Source: Leptospiraceae bacterium
GTDB taxonomy: Bacteria; Spirochaetota; Leptospiria; Leptospirales; Leptospiraceae
NCBI GenBank assembly: GCA_016708435.1
Contig: JADJFV010000002.1
Location: 62,001 to 126,000 of the forward strand
Direction: 5' to 3'
Length of the DNA: 64,000 nt
The position numbers and the translations under genes are program-made. A model generated the notes under the pieces. The model worked only from the letters and a program-made list of their open reading frames with translations, searched no databases and had not been told where the DNA came from. Shown here one piece after another: positions 15,798-25,429 of this stretch (positions are counted from its first letter, which is position 1; the number at the start of each line of letters is the position of its first letter).

Positions 15798-16454
15798 TTA
15801 AGCAACACTCCCCTTTACATCTTCCAAATACAAATAGGTTGCGAGAAGACCGTTGGTGTTGCGGATAAGACTGAATACCTCCGAGAGTGTGCAGACATGA
15901 GTGATGATGACTTCATTTTCATCGGCTGCACCTGCGGACTTATCACGGTAAGTATCAATCTCTTCGCGGGAAAGGGGAATTTCACAGGCAAAGAAATATC
16001 CCGCTTCATCGAGTAGACCGGCAGAGCTATAAAGAGGCTCAGCGTGAAGCAAACGGAGATTATCCCTTGTAATTTTTAGTCCGGTTTCTTCTTCTACTTC
16101 TTTGACTGCAACTTTCCAGGGGTCAGGCTCGCTATCGCACATACCGGCTGGGTGTTCGTAGAATATATCGCCGTTAGCCACACGTCTTTGCTTGACTAAT
16201 AAAAAGTATTTGTTGCCAGTTTCTTTTTCGATGAGGCAAGTCACTACCGCTACAAAATGTCCACGAATTAAAACAACGGGTAGTAGTTTGTGATTGTCAG
16301 GATCAACTGCATCGATATGCACCAGAGTAAAAAGCATTTCCCCGTTGGGTTTGTTTACTGTATGTAATTCTTTAACGGAGTTGATTTTGATTTTGTGCTT
16401 TAGTAGCACATCTCGCCAGGATTTAAATTTAAATGAGTCTTCGAACTTTTCCAT
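15798..16454 (-). CDS. NUDIX hydrolase (ADP-ribose pyrophosphatase type)
   Basis: This 218-residue enzyme probably hydrolyses ADP-ribose or another nucleoside diphosphate derivative. The Nudix box lies at about residues 109-131: GMCDSEPDPWKVAVKEVEEE followed by TGL. It keeps the E..EE metal ligands but has Lys where the consensus RE has Arg. A YFLLVKQRRVANG strand precedes the box, and EHPAG is the usual lead-in of ADP-ribose hydrolases. After the box, EPLYSSAGLLDEAGYFFAC matches the substrate loop. No signal peptide is present. The gene is monocistronic, with a weak ribosome site. Confidence 0.85.
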   Translation of the reverse strand: MEKFEDSFKFKSWRDVLLKHKIKINSVKELHTVNKPNGEMLFTLVHIDAVDPDNHKLLPVVLIRGHFVAVVTCLIEKETGNKYFLLVKQRRVANGDIFYEHPAGMCDSEPDPWKVAVKEVEEETGLKITRDNLRLLHAEPLYSSAGLLDEAGYFFACEIPLSREEIDTYRDKSAGAADENEVIITHVCTLSEVFSLIRNTNGLLATYLYLEDVKGSVA

Positions 16455-16512
16455 TCTAATAAAAAATTCTATTGCTATGGAATTGTCAAAGAGAATTTAT
16501 CAGCGTTTTGAA

Positions 16513-19500
16513 TTAATATTTCTCAAATCGTTTTTTCATTTCAGAAAGTTTCGCATTGGCACTGTCTAAATACAATGCATTGTCCAATATCTTTTTGGCT
16601 CTCGCATACATTTTTAACTCAATGTAAATTTCAATCAGTAGAATCAGGTTATTTAGATTCATAGGCTCTCTTAATTTCAATCTTTCTGAATAGTCTGCGG
16701 CTAATTCGAGTTGGCTACTTAGCTTAACACTCTTCGCAGCCGCTAACAAGAACATGGATTCACCTGGATATACATTTAATAGCGTAGAATAAGCCTCTGC
16801 AGCTCTTTGAAAGTCTCCTTGTTTATACAGAATATTTGCCTTTAGCCGCAGATATGTTTTCCCCGTATAGGAATCTTCCATTTTTTCTAACTCTTTCCAT
16901 GCTTCTTGGAATTCTTCTTGGTTGTAATGATTTAACGCTAATTTTAATGGAGAATATTCGTATTCTTCTTCGGTCGGTGAATATCCATTATATTCAATTC
17001 GCATTAGACTAAAATCATCTGTCAGTTCTCCCTTGCTTTCGGTAATGGAATAGATTTGCGCCAAATCAGCATCTGCCTCTTCGACAGTTTTCAAAAAAAG
17101 ATTTTCGTCTTCATTGATAATTCGGTTTCCCTCATTATCTATTCCGATTTTTAAATCATCTTTTCCATCTGAACCCATTAGAATAATATCACCTTTGTGC
17201 AATTGAAAAGTTTTAATTCTAAAATCTCCGAATCGATCAGGAAAGAGCATCCCAATTTTATGAATGTTCAATTCTTCTTCTAGGAAGGATGCTTTTTTAT
17301 CTCGATAGAGAGCACAAAAAGGATGCTCGGCATTTATATAATAAATAAATCCGCGCTCGTTGTCTACAAGTCCAAGGATAACAGAAGCCATCATTGAACC
17401 GTCAAAGGATTCAAATATACTTTGCAACTCTTGATAGGATTGCTTTAACCATCTCTCCGGAAAAATATTTTCTTCGCCAGAAAGAATTTTGTTTCTAGAC
17501 AGAATGGATTTGAAGACGACGCCTAACGCAAGTGCCCCGCCTGCTCCCTGAATGGATTTCCCCATTGCATCTCCATTTAGAAATGCTGTAAATATTTTTC
17601 CTTTTAGATTAATTGTTTCGGAAATGCAAATGTCTCCACCAATTTCGTGAATTTTCTTTTTGAATTCAAATTCCTTTTTTTGCTTTGTAAAACTTTGTAT
17701 CTGAACGGAACTGTCTCCATTAACGTTAGACGCGAGAGGCTCAATGATGAGTGTAGTAAGAAAATAATCTCCGTCCTGTTGGACTTTTAGTTTTTCGATT
17801 TCATTTTTTGAAAGTAAAAGGTCTCTTGTTCTCTCTTCTACTTTTTCTTCTAGATGATTGGAATAGTCGTCTAATTTCTGTTTGCCGTCTTTAATCGAAG
17901 CAACCATTTTGTTAAACGATGTCGTCAAAAAACCAATTTCGTCATGGACTCCAACTGTAACTTCGACATCTAAATGTCCGCGCTCTACTTTTCTCAAACC
18001 AAATAAAAGTCGCTCTAGTGGCATTACCAAGGCTCTGGAAAGAAAAATAGGAGTGCCCAGAAATATTAAGCCAAGCGCAAAGAATAATAGATAAACAAAC
18101 ACTCTTGCTTCTCTGTCCATGTATTCACGATAAAAATGATAGCTAAACCCGATTTCTGATAGAATTAGATTCTTTTCATCAAATCGAATAAATGCAATAT
18201 AATGTTGCTTTGATTTTAAATCTTCTCGCATCAGTTTTTGTGCATCGACTGGATACGGCTTTACAAATTGTAAGACTCCCTCCTTAAATAGATACTCGTC
18301 TTTATTCGCATTGGCTTGAGAATAATTAAGAATAGCCTCTTTGAATGGAATAAATTCGGGATTCAGCTTTTCTAAGAATTTTGGAAGCTGCTCTTTTATC
18401 TTTTTGACTGGGATGAGTTTTAAGTCATTGTGAATTTTGAAAAGCTTTTTCCTTTCTTCTTCTAAGACAATCGAGAGGTTACTATTTGTTAGTTCATCAG
18501 AATTTCTTTTCAAAAGATACTGATGAAAGGGAAGTAGAAAAGATTTTTCATAGGCATTGTTAGAGTTGAAAAATAAATCCCAATACTGGCTGAGTTCTCC
18601 CTTATCAGCAGGCATTGTCTTTAATTTTTTTAAATACAAAGCTTTCATTAAGTCCACTTTGTGGAATTCGTTTAGTGAGTTTTTTTCATCTGTATTAAAA
18701 AATTGAAAATCTTCTTTGTCTAGATGATAGGACACAACATACTTTAAATCTTTTACAGCTTCTGGCTTGAGTAGCGCAAGTTCCATATCCTGTGTCTTCA
18801 AAGTATGATAGGAATTTTCACGCTCTCTCAATGCAAAGTAAGCTAAAAAATTATATACAATGATAAATACTAAGAAGCAAACAGCGAGTATCTTCGCCAT
18901 AAAAGTAGTTCGATCTGGAGTTCGGTTGATAAAGGCAACGATTAAAATAAATACACCTGTGTTAGTCGAAAGACTGACTGTGACTAGATACACTCCTCTT
19001 GTTACAACTCCTAATTTTGAAAGTATATTTGCGATTCCAGGAATTAAAATAGCAACGAATATTCCTAGGAATATTAGAGACTGGTAATATCTATCTTTTC
19101 CTTCTAAAGAAAATATTCTCCAAATTCCTAAAATTATAGTCAATACGATAAAGGAAAATGTAACTAGACTGTAGATTTTTAAAAAATCAAAGATGTCGTA
19201 TTCAAAACTTTCTCCATCAAAATCAAAAATCATATTTTGGTTGTAGGATAGATAGAATAAACGAAAAATCAAAAAGGCTGCGATTATGATTTGGAAAATT
19301 AGTAAAAACTTTGCGAGCTTAGGTTTTTCCAATCTTGGAAAATGCAAAATAAATTGTGAATAAGAAAGAAAATGAAATGGTATAGCAAAGAGTGTCATCA
19401 TCCTTGCAATCGGATTCTCTGCATAATACCCCTGCGTTAGAACATATCCAAGTCCAACAAACATTCCAGAAAAAGTGCAAAGGAAAAGATACTTAGTTGC

Positions 19501-19614
19501 CTGTGATTTGTTCGGAATCAAAAATAAAAATAGAGAGCTTGCTAAAAATAAAAAGAAATTTTCTAGCGTAGAAATGGAAGGGTAATTAAAATAGAAAGGA
19601 CTGAATAGACTCAT
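16513..19614 (-). CDS. Membrane PP2C (SpoIIE) phosphatase with HAMP and C-terminal TPRs
   Basis: This 1033-residue sensor phosphatase has about seven membrane helices in residues 10-260, then a charged extracytoplasmic domain (about 270-510). One more helix (YLLFFALGLIFLGTPIFL) leads into a HAMP segment (ALVMPLERLLFGLRKVERGH). A coiled coil is followed by a SpoIIE-type PP2C domain (about 640-875) with IGGDICISE and FLNGDAMGKSIQGAGG, carrying the metal-binding aspartates. Residues about 890-1030 are TPR-like (ALNHYNQEEFQEAWKELE). It would dephosphorylate an anti-sigma-antagonist-like partner. The start has GGAG inside the last codons of the DNase gene, so translation is coupled. Confidence 0.85.
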   Translation of the reverse strand: MSLFSPFYFNYPSISTLENFFLFLASSLFLFLIPNKSQATKYLFLCTFSGMFVGLGYVLTQGYYAENPIARMMTLFAIPFHFLSYSQFILHFPRLEKPKLAKFLLIFQIIIAAFLIFRLFYLSYNQNMIFDFDGESFEYDIFDFLKIYSLVTFSFIVLTIILGIWRIFSLEGKDRYYQSLIFLGIFVAILIPGIANILSKLGVVTRGVYLVTVSLSTNTGVFILIVAFINRTPDRTTFMAKILAVCFLVFIIVYNFLAYFALRERENSYHTLKTQDMELALLKPEAVKDLKYVVSYHLDKEDFQFFNTDEKNSLNEFHKVDLMKALYLKKLKTMPADKGELSQYWDLFFNSNNAYEKSFLLPFHQYLLKRNSDELTNSNLSIVLEEERKKLFKIHNDLKLIPVKKIKEQLPKFLEKLNPEFIPFKEAILNYSQANANKDEYLFKEGVLQFVKPYPVDAQKLMREDLKSKQHYIAFIRFDEKNLILSEIGFSYHFYREYMDREARVFVYLLFFALGLIFLGTPIFLSRALVMPLERLLFGLRKVERGHLDVEVTVGVHDEIGFLTTSFNKMVASIKDGKQKLDDYSNHLEEKVEERTRDLLLSKNEIEKLKVQQDGDYFLTTLIIEPLASNVNGDSSVQIQSFTKQKKEFEFKKKIHEIGGDICISETINLKGKIFTAFLNGDAMGKSIQGAGGALALGVVFKSILSRNKILSGEENIFPERWLKQSYQELQSIFESFDGSMMASVILGLVDNERGFIYYINAEHPFCALYRDKKASFLEEELNIHKIGMLFPDRFGDFRIKTFQLHKGDIILMGSDGKDDLKIGIDNEGNRIINEDENLFLKTVEEADADLAQIYSITESKGELTDDFSLMRIEYNGYSPTEEEYEYSPLKLALNHYNQEEFQEAWKELEKMEDSYTGKTYLRLKANILYKQGDFQRAAEAYSTLLNVYPGESMFLLAAAKSVKLSSQLELAADYSERLKLREPMNLNNLILLIEIYIELKMYARAKKILDNALYLDSANAKLSEMKKRFEKY

Positions 19615-19618
19615 AGAT

Positions 19619-20428
19619 TTAATACTCCAAAATAATTTCTACCGGATAATGATCACTTACCCGCTTTTCAGGCAAATCCGGATTAGTCGAGATGGGACGA
19701 ATTATATTTACATTCCGTCCTACCGTTGTTTTATCTGATATAATTCTGTCATAGGCACAATTTGTCTTTGCAACGGTTGTATCCATTCCTCTATTGACAT
19801 ACCATTTAGCCTCTTTAAATACAGTGCGAGAAACTTGTCCTCTATATTTTGGAAAGTAGTTGCAATCTGCGTTCATGTCTCCGAGGACTACCCATTTAGG
19901 GTAAACGTCAATTAGCCCCGATTCAATGCAGGAAAGTTCAGGAACAATTGCTCTCTTCTTTGCTTTGATATGAGTAGTTACAAAGTAAATAGGAGTCTCT
20001 TTGAATTTAATGATGTAAGGACTACGGCTAATACAATCCTGTTCAATATAAGCCTCTGATTCAAAGGTCAGTTTTACTGGATTATACAAGACAAGAAATC
20101 GTTCCGAATTACCGGAAGTATCCCCTACATTTTTAGAGACCTTCCATTTATAGCCAGATTGCAAAGAATTTACAAATGCATTAATATCGTCCTTCGAAAC
20201 ACTCGCTGAAGTAGAAACTTCTTGAATGAAAATAAGATCATACCCTTTTAAAATACGACTGAATTCTACTTGAATTAAAGTATACATTTCTTCCGATTTA
20301 TTCGAAGAACATTTCTCTCCGAGCATTTTACAGGATCCCAGGTTCTGAATATTCCAGGTCAAAACTCGCACTTCGCCAGCAAAAACGGAGAAGGAAAATA
20401 AAATTATGAGAATAAATAATCTATACAT
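19619..20428 (-). CDS. Secreted endonuclease/exonuclease/phosphatase-family protein (DNase I-like)
   Basis: This 269-residue protein has a signal peptide (FILIILFSFSVFA, cleavage near GEV). ATG 20428 is used; a GTG three codons upstream (20437) is also possible. The DNase I fold motifs are all present in order: VLTWNIQNLG, LIFIQEVS (metal Glu), YFVTTHIKAKK (catalytic His), VVLGDMNADCNYF (Asp-x-Asn), CAYDRIIS and VSDHYPVEI (Asp-His pair). Several cysteines fit an exported protein. It may degrade extracellular DNA, though phospholipase or phosphatase activity is also possible in this superfamily. It sits between a DsbA-like lipoprotein, which could fold it, and the PP2C sensor. Confidence 0.85.
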   Translation of the reverse strand: MYRLFILIILFSFSVFAGEVRVLTWNIQNLGSCKMLGEKCSSNKSEEMYTLIQVEFSRILKGYDLIFIQEVSTSASVSKDDINAFVNSLQSGYKWKVSKNVGDTSGNSERFLVLYNPVKLTFESEAYIEQDCISRSPYIIKFKETPIYFVTTHIKAKKRAIVPELSCIESGLIDVYPKWVVLGDMNADCNYFPKYRGQVSRTVFKEAKWYVNRGMDTTVAKTNCAYDRIISDKTTVGRNVNIIRPISTNPDLPEKRVSDHYPVEIILEY

Positions 20429-20449
20429 GAGTTTCACAAGCGCAAAATA

Positions 20450-21442
20450 TTACTTTGCCGCTTTTAATTCCTTTTCGATTATGGAGTCAAAGAAATCAAA
20501 GCCACGAGCGCCTACTATTAATTTTCCGTTAATGATAAAAGTTGGAGTTCCTTTGATTCCCATTTTCTTGCCTTCTTTTAAGTCTTCTTGAATTTCGGAA
20601 ATGATTTGCTTTTGTAATTCTGGGTCTTTCATGCATGCTTTCCATCTTTTTTCGTCGATTCCATTGTCCTGGATAAAAGAAACTAAATTATCCTTTTGCA
20701 GACTTTTGTAGTTATCAAAAAGAGTTTTGAAATGCGACCAATATTTTTCGGGTTGAACTTCCAATACACAATTGGCTGAGATATGAGCCTGAAAGGCATC
20801 TTCATGAATTTCTTGTAAGGGGAAGTCTTTGAAAACCCAAAAGATTTTCTTTCCGTATTTTTCTCGAAGGGCAATAGAATCAGCTTGCGATTTGGAGCAA
20901 TAATGGCATTCGAAATCGGAAAATTCAAACACTGTGATTTTTGCAAATTGATTTCCAATCGTCGGCTCTTCATCAAAAGGAATTTTCTTCCAATCTACTT
21001 TTTTAAATTCTAATTCTTTCATCTCTACTTTTAAATTTACTTCTTGGACAATCTTATACCAGACCAATCGATCTAGAATTTTTTTTCTCTCTCGACTGAT
21101 TGCCTCTACTCCAAGATTTTCCATTCCGGCTGGTTTGTATTTATTATAATAGGGTTGCAATTCTTCATCTGAAATATCACTCGCTAATTTAGCGTGGTAT
21201 TCTTTTGCATTCGTCTCCCCTCTTGACTTGGCGTGATCGTCTAACATCTTGTAATCCTCTTTCGATTGAAGGACTTGTGTGATTTGCGCTTCCGTTGGAA
21301 GAAAAATATTTTTAGTCTCTACTTGAGGCTTTGCTACTTCTCGACAGCTAGATAAAAAAAGGAAGAAAGCTGCGACTAGAATAATGCAGCCCGAGTAGAG
21401 GTTAATTGAAAATTTCTTTGAATTGATAGATATTTGTTTCAT
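20450..21442 (-). CDS. DsbA-like thioredoxin-fold lipoprotein
   Basis: This 330-residue lipoprotein has a leader ending in LFLSSC (cysteine near residue 33). Residues about 45-140 are a charged helical region of the kind found in front of many secreted thioredoxins. The thioredoxin domain follows with FEFSDFECHYCSKSQADS, where CHYC is the active-site CxxC, and the cis-proline segment GIKGTPTFIING. The LPLQEIHEDAFQAHISANC region matches DsbA/DsbG-type helical insertions. It probably acts as a periplasmic disulfide oxidoreductase. The start overlaps the stop of the SGNH gene (ATGA) once that gene's frameshift is corrected. Confidence 0.88.
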   Translation of the reverse strand: MKQISINSKKFSINLYSGCIILVAAFFLFLSSCREVAKPQVETKNIFLPTEAQITQVLQSKEDYKMLDDHAKSRGETNAKEYHAKLASDISDEELQPYYNKYKPAGMENLGVEAISRERKKILDRLVWYKIVQEVNLKVEMKELEFKKVDWKKIPFDEEPTIGNQFAKITVFEFSDFECHYCSKSQADSIALREKYGKKIFWVFKDFPLQEIHEDAFQAHISANCVLEVQPEKYWSHFKTLFDNYKSLQKDNLVSFIQDNGIDEKRWKACMKDPELQKQIISEIQEDLKEGKKMGIKGTPTFIINGKLIVGARGFDFFDSIIEKELKAAK

Positions 21443-22949
21443 TTCTTCTCTTGTGAAATTATTTTTTTAAGAGTTGGAATCATTGATTCGGCAAATAAAG
21501 AGTTGCCGTAACTGGTTAGACGCACTCTGTCCCACCATAAAAACCCTTCCTCATACTTGGATGCCATTTCGCTGTGCATATCGATTAGGGAATGTTCTCT
21601 TTTTTTGCGAATTCTTTCATTGCATGGTGATAGGGTTTTACTATTTCAAATTGAATTTCAACAGGTTCTACTGATAGAATTGTAGTCACTTTGTTCTTTC
21701 TATTCAGTTCCATCATTGCTTTCAGATTTTCCATGTATTTATCGGGACCTATTCCAAAAAAAGCATCATTATGTGATAAATTAATAACTGTAATATCCGG
21801 TCTAATTTTATCAAAATTTTCTTTATAAAAATCAAGCGCAGATTCAGAGGAAAATCCGGATATGCCCCCATTTATACATTCTATATTCAACTTGGCAGTT
21901 TGAAGTGCCTTCTCTATCCTTTGGATAAAGGTATCTTCTTCTCTATAGACTCCCGCTCCCCAAGTTTGAGAAGAACCAACAAACCAGATTCTAGCCTTGT
22001 TTTTATTGCTCGAATACTGCGTTACGATTTCCTTCTTAACTTCTTCTGTTGAAGGAATCACTGGATAATCAGGATAAACCGTTGAAGTTATAGAATGTAG
22101 TTTTGAAATATGAGAATACATAGCTATAAATAAAAACAAAGCGAAGAGGAGTAAATTAAAATTCAAATATAAAGTATATTTTAACACGGGAAGGATATCT
22201 GCTTTGAACTTAATTTTTAAAATCTTATACGTTAGAGTTAAATAAACTAAAAGAAATACGACTGCATAGGCAGAAAATTTATAGACTAGATTCCAATTTA
22301 AAAACGTTTCTTTTATCTCGCTTCCATCTCTTTGTTTGATTGTTAAATCATCAACATCTGATCTTATATCGGCTAAGCCACCGCGAAAGCCAATATACAT
22401 TGTCTTTATTGTAGGCTCTTGGAAAGTAAAAATTTCTTTCCCATCCACTGAGATTACAAAAGATTCAGATAGGAATTTAATTCTAAAAATGTGTAAATTT
22501 GTATCTGATTTAAAATCGTTGAATTGGTATTTATCAATAAATTTATGATTTGCAGCGTGAAAAAAAATCGACGGGTAGAATGCGTTATTACTAATGCGAA
22601 TACCGGAAGATTTATTAATATCTTTGCTAGAATTAAAAAAGAACACAAAATACTGCTTATCCTCCATTCGATATTTAAAACTAATTTCCTCGGGGCTCAA
22701 TTCTTTGTTGAATACAAGTTCATGATACCCTTGCCATTTAGATAAATTCAATCTAAACTTAGAAAGAGCGGGCATTGTATTCATAAAAGAGGCAGCGCCT
22801 GCCACTGCTCGCGAAACTCGTGTTTTCTTATTTATCCAGTTCCCAGAATTATGAAGAGTATTCTTGTAAATGACTGCTGACATAACACAAAGAGAACTAG
22901 AAATAATTCCTGTTATCCCTATGGCATAGATTAAAAATTTCTTTTTCAT
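21439..22949 (-). pseudogene. Membrane SGNH/GDSL-family protein, frameshifted and missing catalytic His
   Basis: This is a paralogue of the gene at 23081-24646. A membrane helix (residues about 5-25) is followed by a beta-rich extracytoplasmic domain, two or three more helices, then an SGNH hydrolase domain (IWFVGSSQTWGAGVYREEDT; INLSHNDAFFG). The frame stops at TAA 21585 after KKENIP. Adding one C to the CCC run (GGG at 21588-21590 on the + strand) restores LIDMHSEM to FLWWDRVRLTSYGN, and a stop at 21439 that overlaps the next start as ATGA. The restored block reads WWDRVRLT where the paralogue has WWDRIHFT, so the catalytic histidine of the DxxH pair is also lost. This supports true decay over a sequencing slip. 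ATG 22949 (MKKKF) is chosen by alignment to the paralogue. Confidence 0.75.
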
Positions 22950-23080
22950 AGTAGGCTTAATATTCCATTCCAATAATTAATCTTACAACTAGCCCAAAAT
23001 TGATTTAGAAATCAATGCAATTTTTTGCGATCAAGAACTCTATTCATAAATTCAAATAATGCTTAATGATAATTCAATAA

Positions 23081-24646
23081 CTACGGGTTACCATAATTAT
23101 GCGTTCGCAAAATATTTTTAAGAGGCTCCAACATTTCATTGGCAAATAGAACATTCCCGAAACTGGTAAAATGAATTCTGTCCCACCAGAGAAATCCATC
23201 ATCATAACGAGGAAGCATTTTTGTATGCATGTCAATCATGGGAATATTTAATTCCTTTGCTAGATTTCGCATTGCCTCCTGGTTTTTATTGGGCGTGAGA
23301 AATTCTATTTCGACAGGCTCTATCGAAAAAATGGTAAGCACTTTATGCTCTGTATTAAATCTAACAAATTCTCTGAGATTCTCAATGAATTTTTCTGTAT
23401 TGTCATCGTTATGAGAAAAATTGATTAGAGCTATATCTGGCTTGATTGAATTAAAATGCTCTTTATAGATCGGCAAATAATCAGTTGTCTTAGTTCCAGC
23501 TATGCCACCATTGATAAAATCTAAATTGAAAGTTTTCTTAATTTCTTTTTCGAGAAGAGAAACAAAAGTATCCTCATCCTTGTAAACACCTGCCCCCCAA
23601 GTCTGAGAAGAGCCTACAAACCAGATGCGGGGCTTATTCTTATTATTCGCATTTGGAATCAGGAATTTATTAATGGTATCATGCGTTGAAGGCATAACGA
23701 CGTAACCCTCATATACTTTTGTCCATGTAAAATACATTCTGGAAACACGGGTATACATAGCGTAGGCGAGAAAGATGGATATTAGAAGTATGTTGAAGTT
23801 TAAGTAAAAAATTGATTTTAAAGTATAGATTGCCTTTGATTCAATTTCCAAACTGTCTGTTGTAAGTGTATTTTTTTTAACATAGCTTTTATACATTGCC
23901 TGAATAACTAAATAGCCCAATCCCAAATATAAAAAAGAAAAAAGAAGGCTAAGCATTGTTAGCTTCGGAACAATTTTCCAGTTAAGAAAACTGTCTTCGA
24001 GTTTACTTCCGTCTTTTTGAATAATGATTAAATCATCCACATCAGATCTTAAATCTGTAAATCCTGCTTTAAACCCAATAAAACTTTTAGGAAGCGCTGA
24101 CTCTTCGAAGGTAAAAATTTCTTTATCATCGATAAAAACAGTCATTTTATCAGCAACGAATTTGATTTTAAACTTATGCGGCTTTGTATCCGATGTGAAA
24201 TTTGAAATCAAATGACGATCTATAAATTTATCTTTTTCCGTGTGAAAAAAAATTGAAGGATACAATTTATTGTTACTGATTCGAATGCCTGAAAGTTTAT
24301 TTCCATCAAAATCGGAATTGAATAGAAAAGAAAAATATTGTCCGTTATCAATTCTATATTGGAAACTAACTTCGCTTGCGTCTATCGCATGAGTAAAAAT
24401 TAATTTATGATACCCAAGCCATTGGGACAAATTCAATTTGAATTTAAAAAGCGCAGGCATCGTGTTCATATAAGACGCCGATGCAGGAACAGTGCGCGCT
24501 AGGTTTGCTTTGCGGCTAACCCAATTTCCTGATTCATGCAGAGTATTGTTGTATATCTCGAGAGAAAAAATGAGCAGAATATTTATTAGAATACAGGAAA
24601 TAAATACTGCGATAGAAAGGAATTTTTGATTCAAAATCTTTTTCAT
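23081..24646 (-). CDS. Membrane SGNH/GDSL-family protein, intact paralogue
   Basis: This is a 521-residue protein from ATG 24646. One N-terminal helix (LSIAVFISCILINILLIF) is followed by an extracytoplasmic beta-rich domain (about 50-210) with jelly-roll/LamG-like features (SFQYRIDNGQYFSFLFN; GIRISNNKLYPSIFFH; SDVDDLIIIQKDGS). Two further membrane helices follow (MLSLLFSFLYLGLGYLVI; FNILLISIFLAYAMY). The C-terminal SGNH domain has block I FVGSSQTWGAGVY, block III INFSHND and block V WWDRIHFTSFGN. All catalytic positions are present (Ser, Asn, Asp-x-x-His). It may deacylate or acylate envelope glycans or lipids. The combination was not recognised as a named family. Confidence 0.8.
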   Translation of the reverse strand: MKKILNQKFLSIAVFISCILINILLIFSLEIYNNTLHESGNWVSRKANLARTVPASASYMNTMPALFKFKLNLSQWLGYHKLIFTHAIDASEVSFQYRIDNGQYFSFLFNSDFDGNKLSGIRISNNKLYPSIFFHTEKDKFIDRHLISNFTSDTKPHKFKIKFVADKMTVFIDDKEIFTFEESALPKSFIGFKAGFTDLRSDVDDLIIIQKDGSKLEDSFLNWKIVPKLTMLSLLFSFLYLGLGYLVIQAMYKSYVKKNTLTTDSLEIESKAIYTLKSIFYLNFNILLISIFLAYAMYTRVSRMYFTWTKVYEGYVVMPSTHDTINKFLIPNANNKNKPRIWFVGSSQTWGAGVYKDEDTFVSLLEKEIKKTFNLDFINGGIAGTKTTDYLPIYKEHFNSIKPDIALINFSHNDDNTEKFIENLREFVRFNTEHKVLTIFSIEPVEIEFLTPNKNQEAMRNLAKELNIPMIDMHTKMLPRYDDGFLWWDRIHFTSFGNVLFANEMLEPLKNILRTHNYGNP

Positions 24647-24825
24647 AAAAGTAAGTTGCCCAGCCAAATTCTTACTACAAGATTAGTTGCAATGCAAAAA
24701 TCAACGCAAAACTTTATTCTAAGCTAAATTGAGGAAGCTAAAAAAACTATTAAATTACTTACCATTCGAAATAAAATTATTGCTTTTAAGATTCAAATCT
24801 ACAATATTAATTCAGGCTATTTATT

Positions 24826-25341
24826 ATGAAAAAGAGCATTACGCTATTATTGTTTTTTCTTATCTCAATCAATTTCTGCGAAGATAACTCACAAAGGGAA
24901 GATTCCAAAAAGATTCAAGCATTATCCTTATTAGCCGTTCAATCGCAGAATGCACAAAAACAATTGCAAGAATCGAATACTTGTGATTCTAAAGTATACA
25001 TTTCCGATTATATATATGCAGCAGTAGCAAAATACCAAGATTGTAAGACAGATTCAGAATGCACAACTTACACGGGCGGAAGTCCGACTTGGGGAGAACG
25101 ATGCTATTCTGGCTGCACTTATAACTGTGGCGGTCCAAGCATCAATTCAAATATGCAAACTGCATTGGCAAAGGATTTGATTAGAATAAATGAAACTTAT
25201 TGCCAGGGAACTTTCAGACGAGGTGATAATTGTGCAACTGCTGTCTGTTCTGCATCTTGTGTTCATCCCGATTATATAAAAAATAAATGCATTAATCAAA
25301 AGTGCTCGATAGAAGTTTTGCCATATCCTAAGTCCCAATAG
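24826..25341 (+). CDS. Cysteine-rich lipoprotein
   Basis: This 171-residue protein has a leader (residues 1-17, SITLLLFFLISINFC) ending in a likely lipidated cysteine. A helical stretch rich in Gln, Ser and Lys is followed by a region with about a dozen cysteines (YQDCKTDSEC, GERCYSGCTYNC, DNCATAVCSASC, NKCINQKC). Their even number and spacing suggest several disulfides in a small extracellular fold. No family was recognised. It is a single gene on the + strand between the SGNH cluster and the haem operon. Confidence 0.7.
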   Translation: MKKSITLLLFFLISINFCEDNSQREDSKKIQALSLLAVQSQNAQKQLQESNTCDSKVYISDYIYAAVAKYQDCKTDSECTTYTGGSPTWGERCYSGCTYNCGGPSINSNMQTALAKDLIRINETYCQGTFRRGDNCATAVCSASCVHPDYIKNKCINQKCSIEVLPYPKSQ

Positions 25342-25429
25342 AACTCGAAAGTGTATTCAATATTCTTTATAAAAGCCTTTTTGTAAAAAATATCTTGCAA
25401 TTCCAGTTTTCTCTCAAAAAGATAAACTT

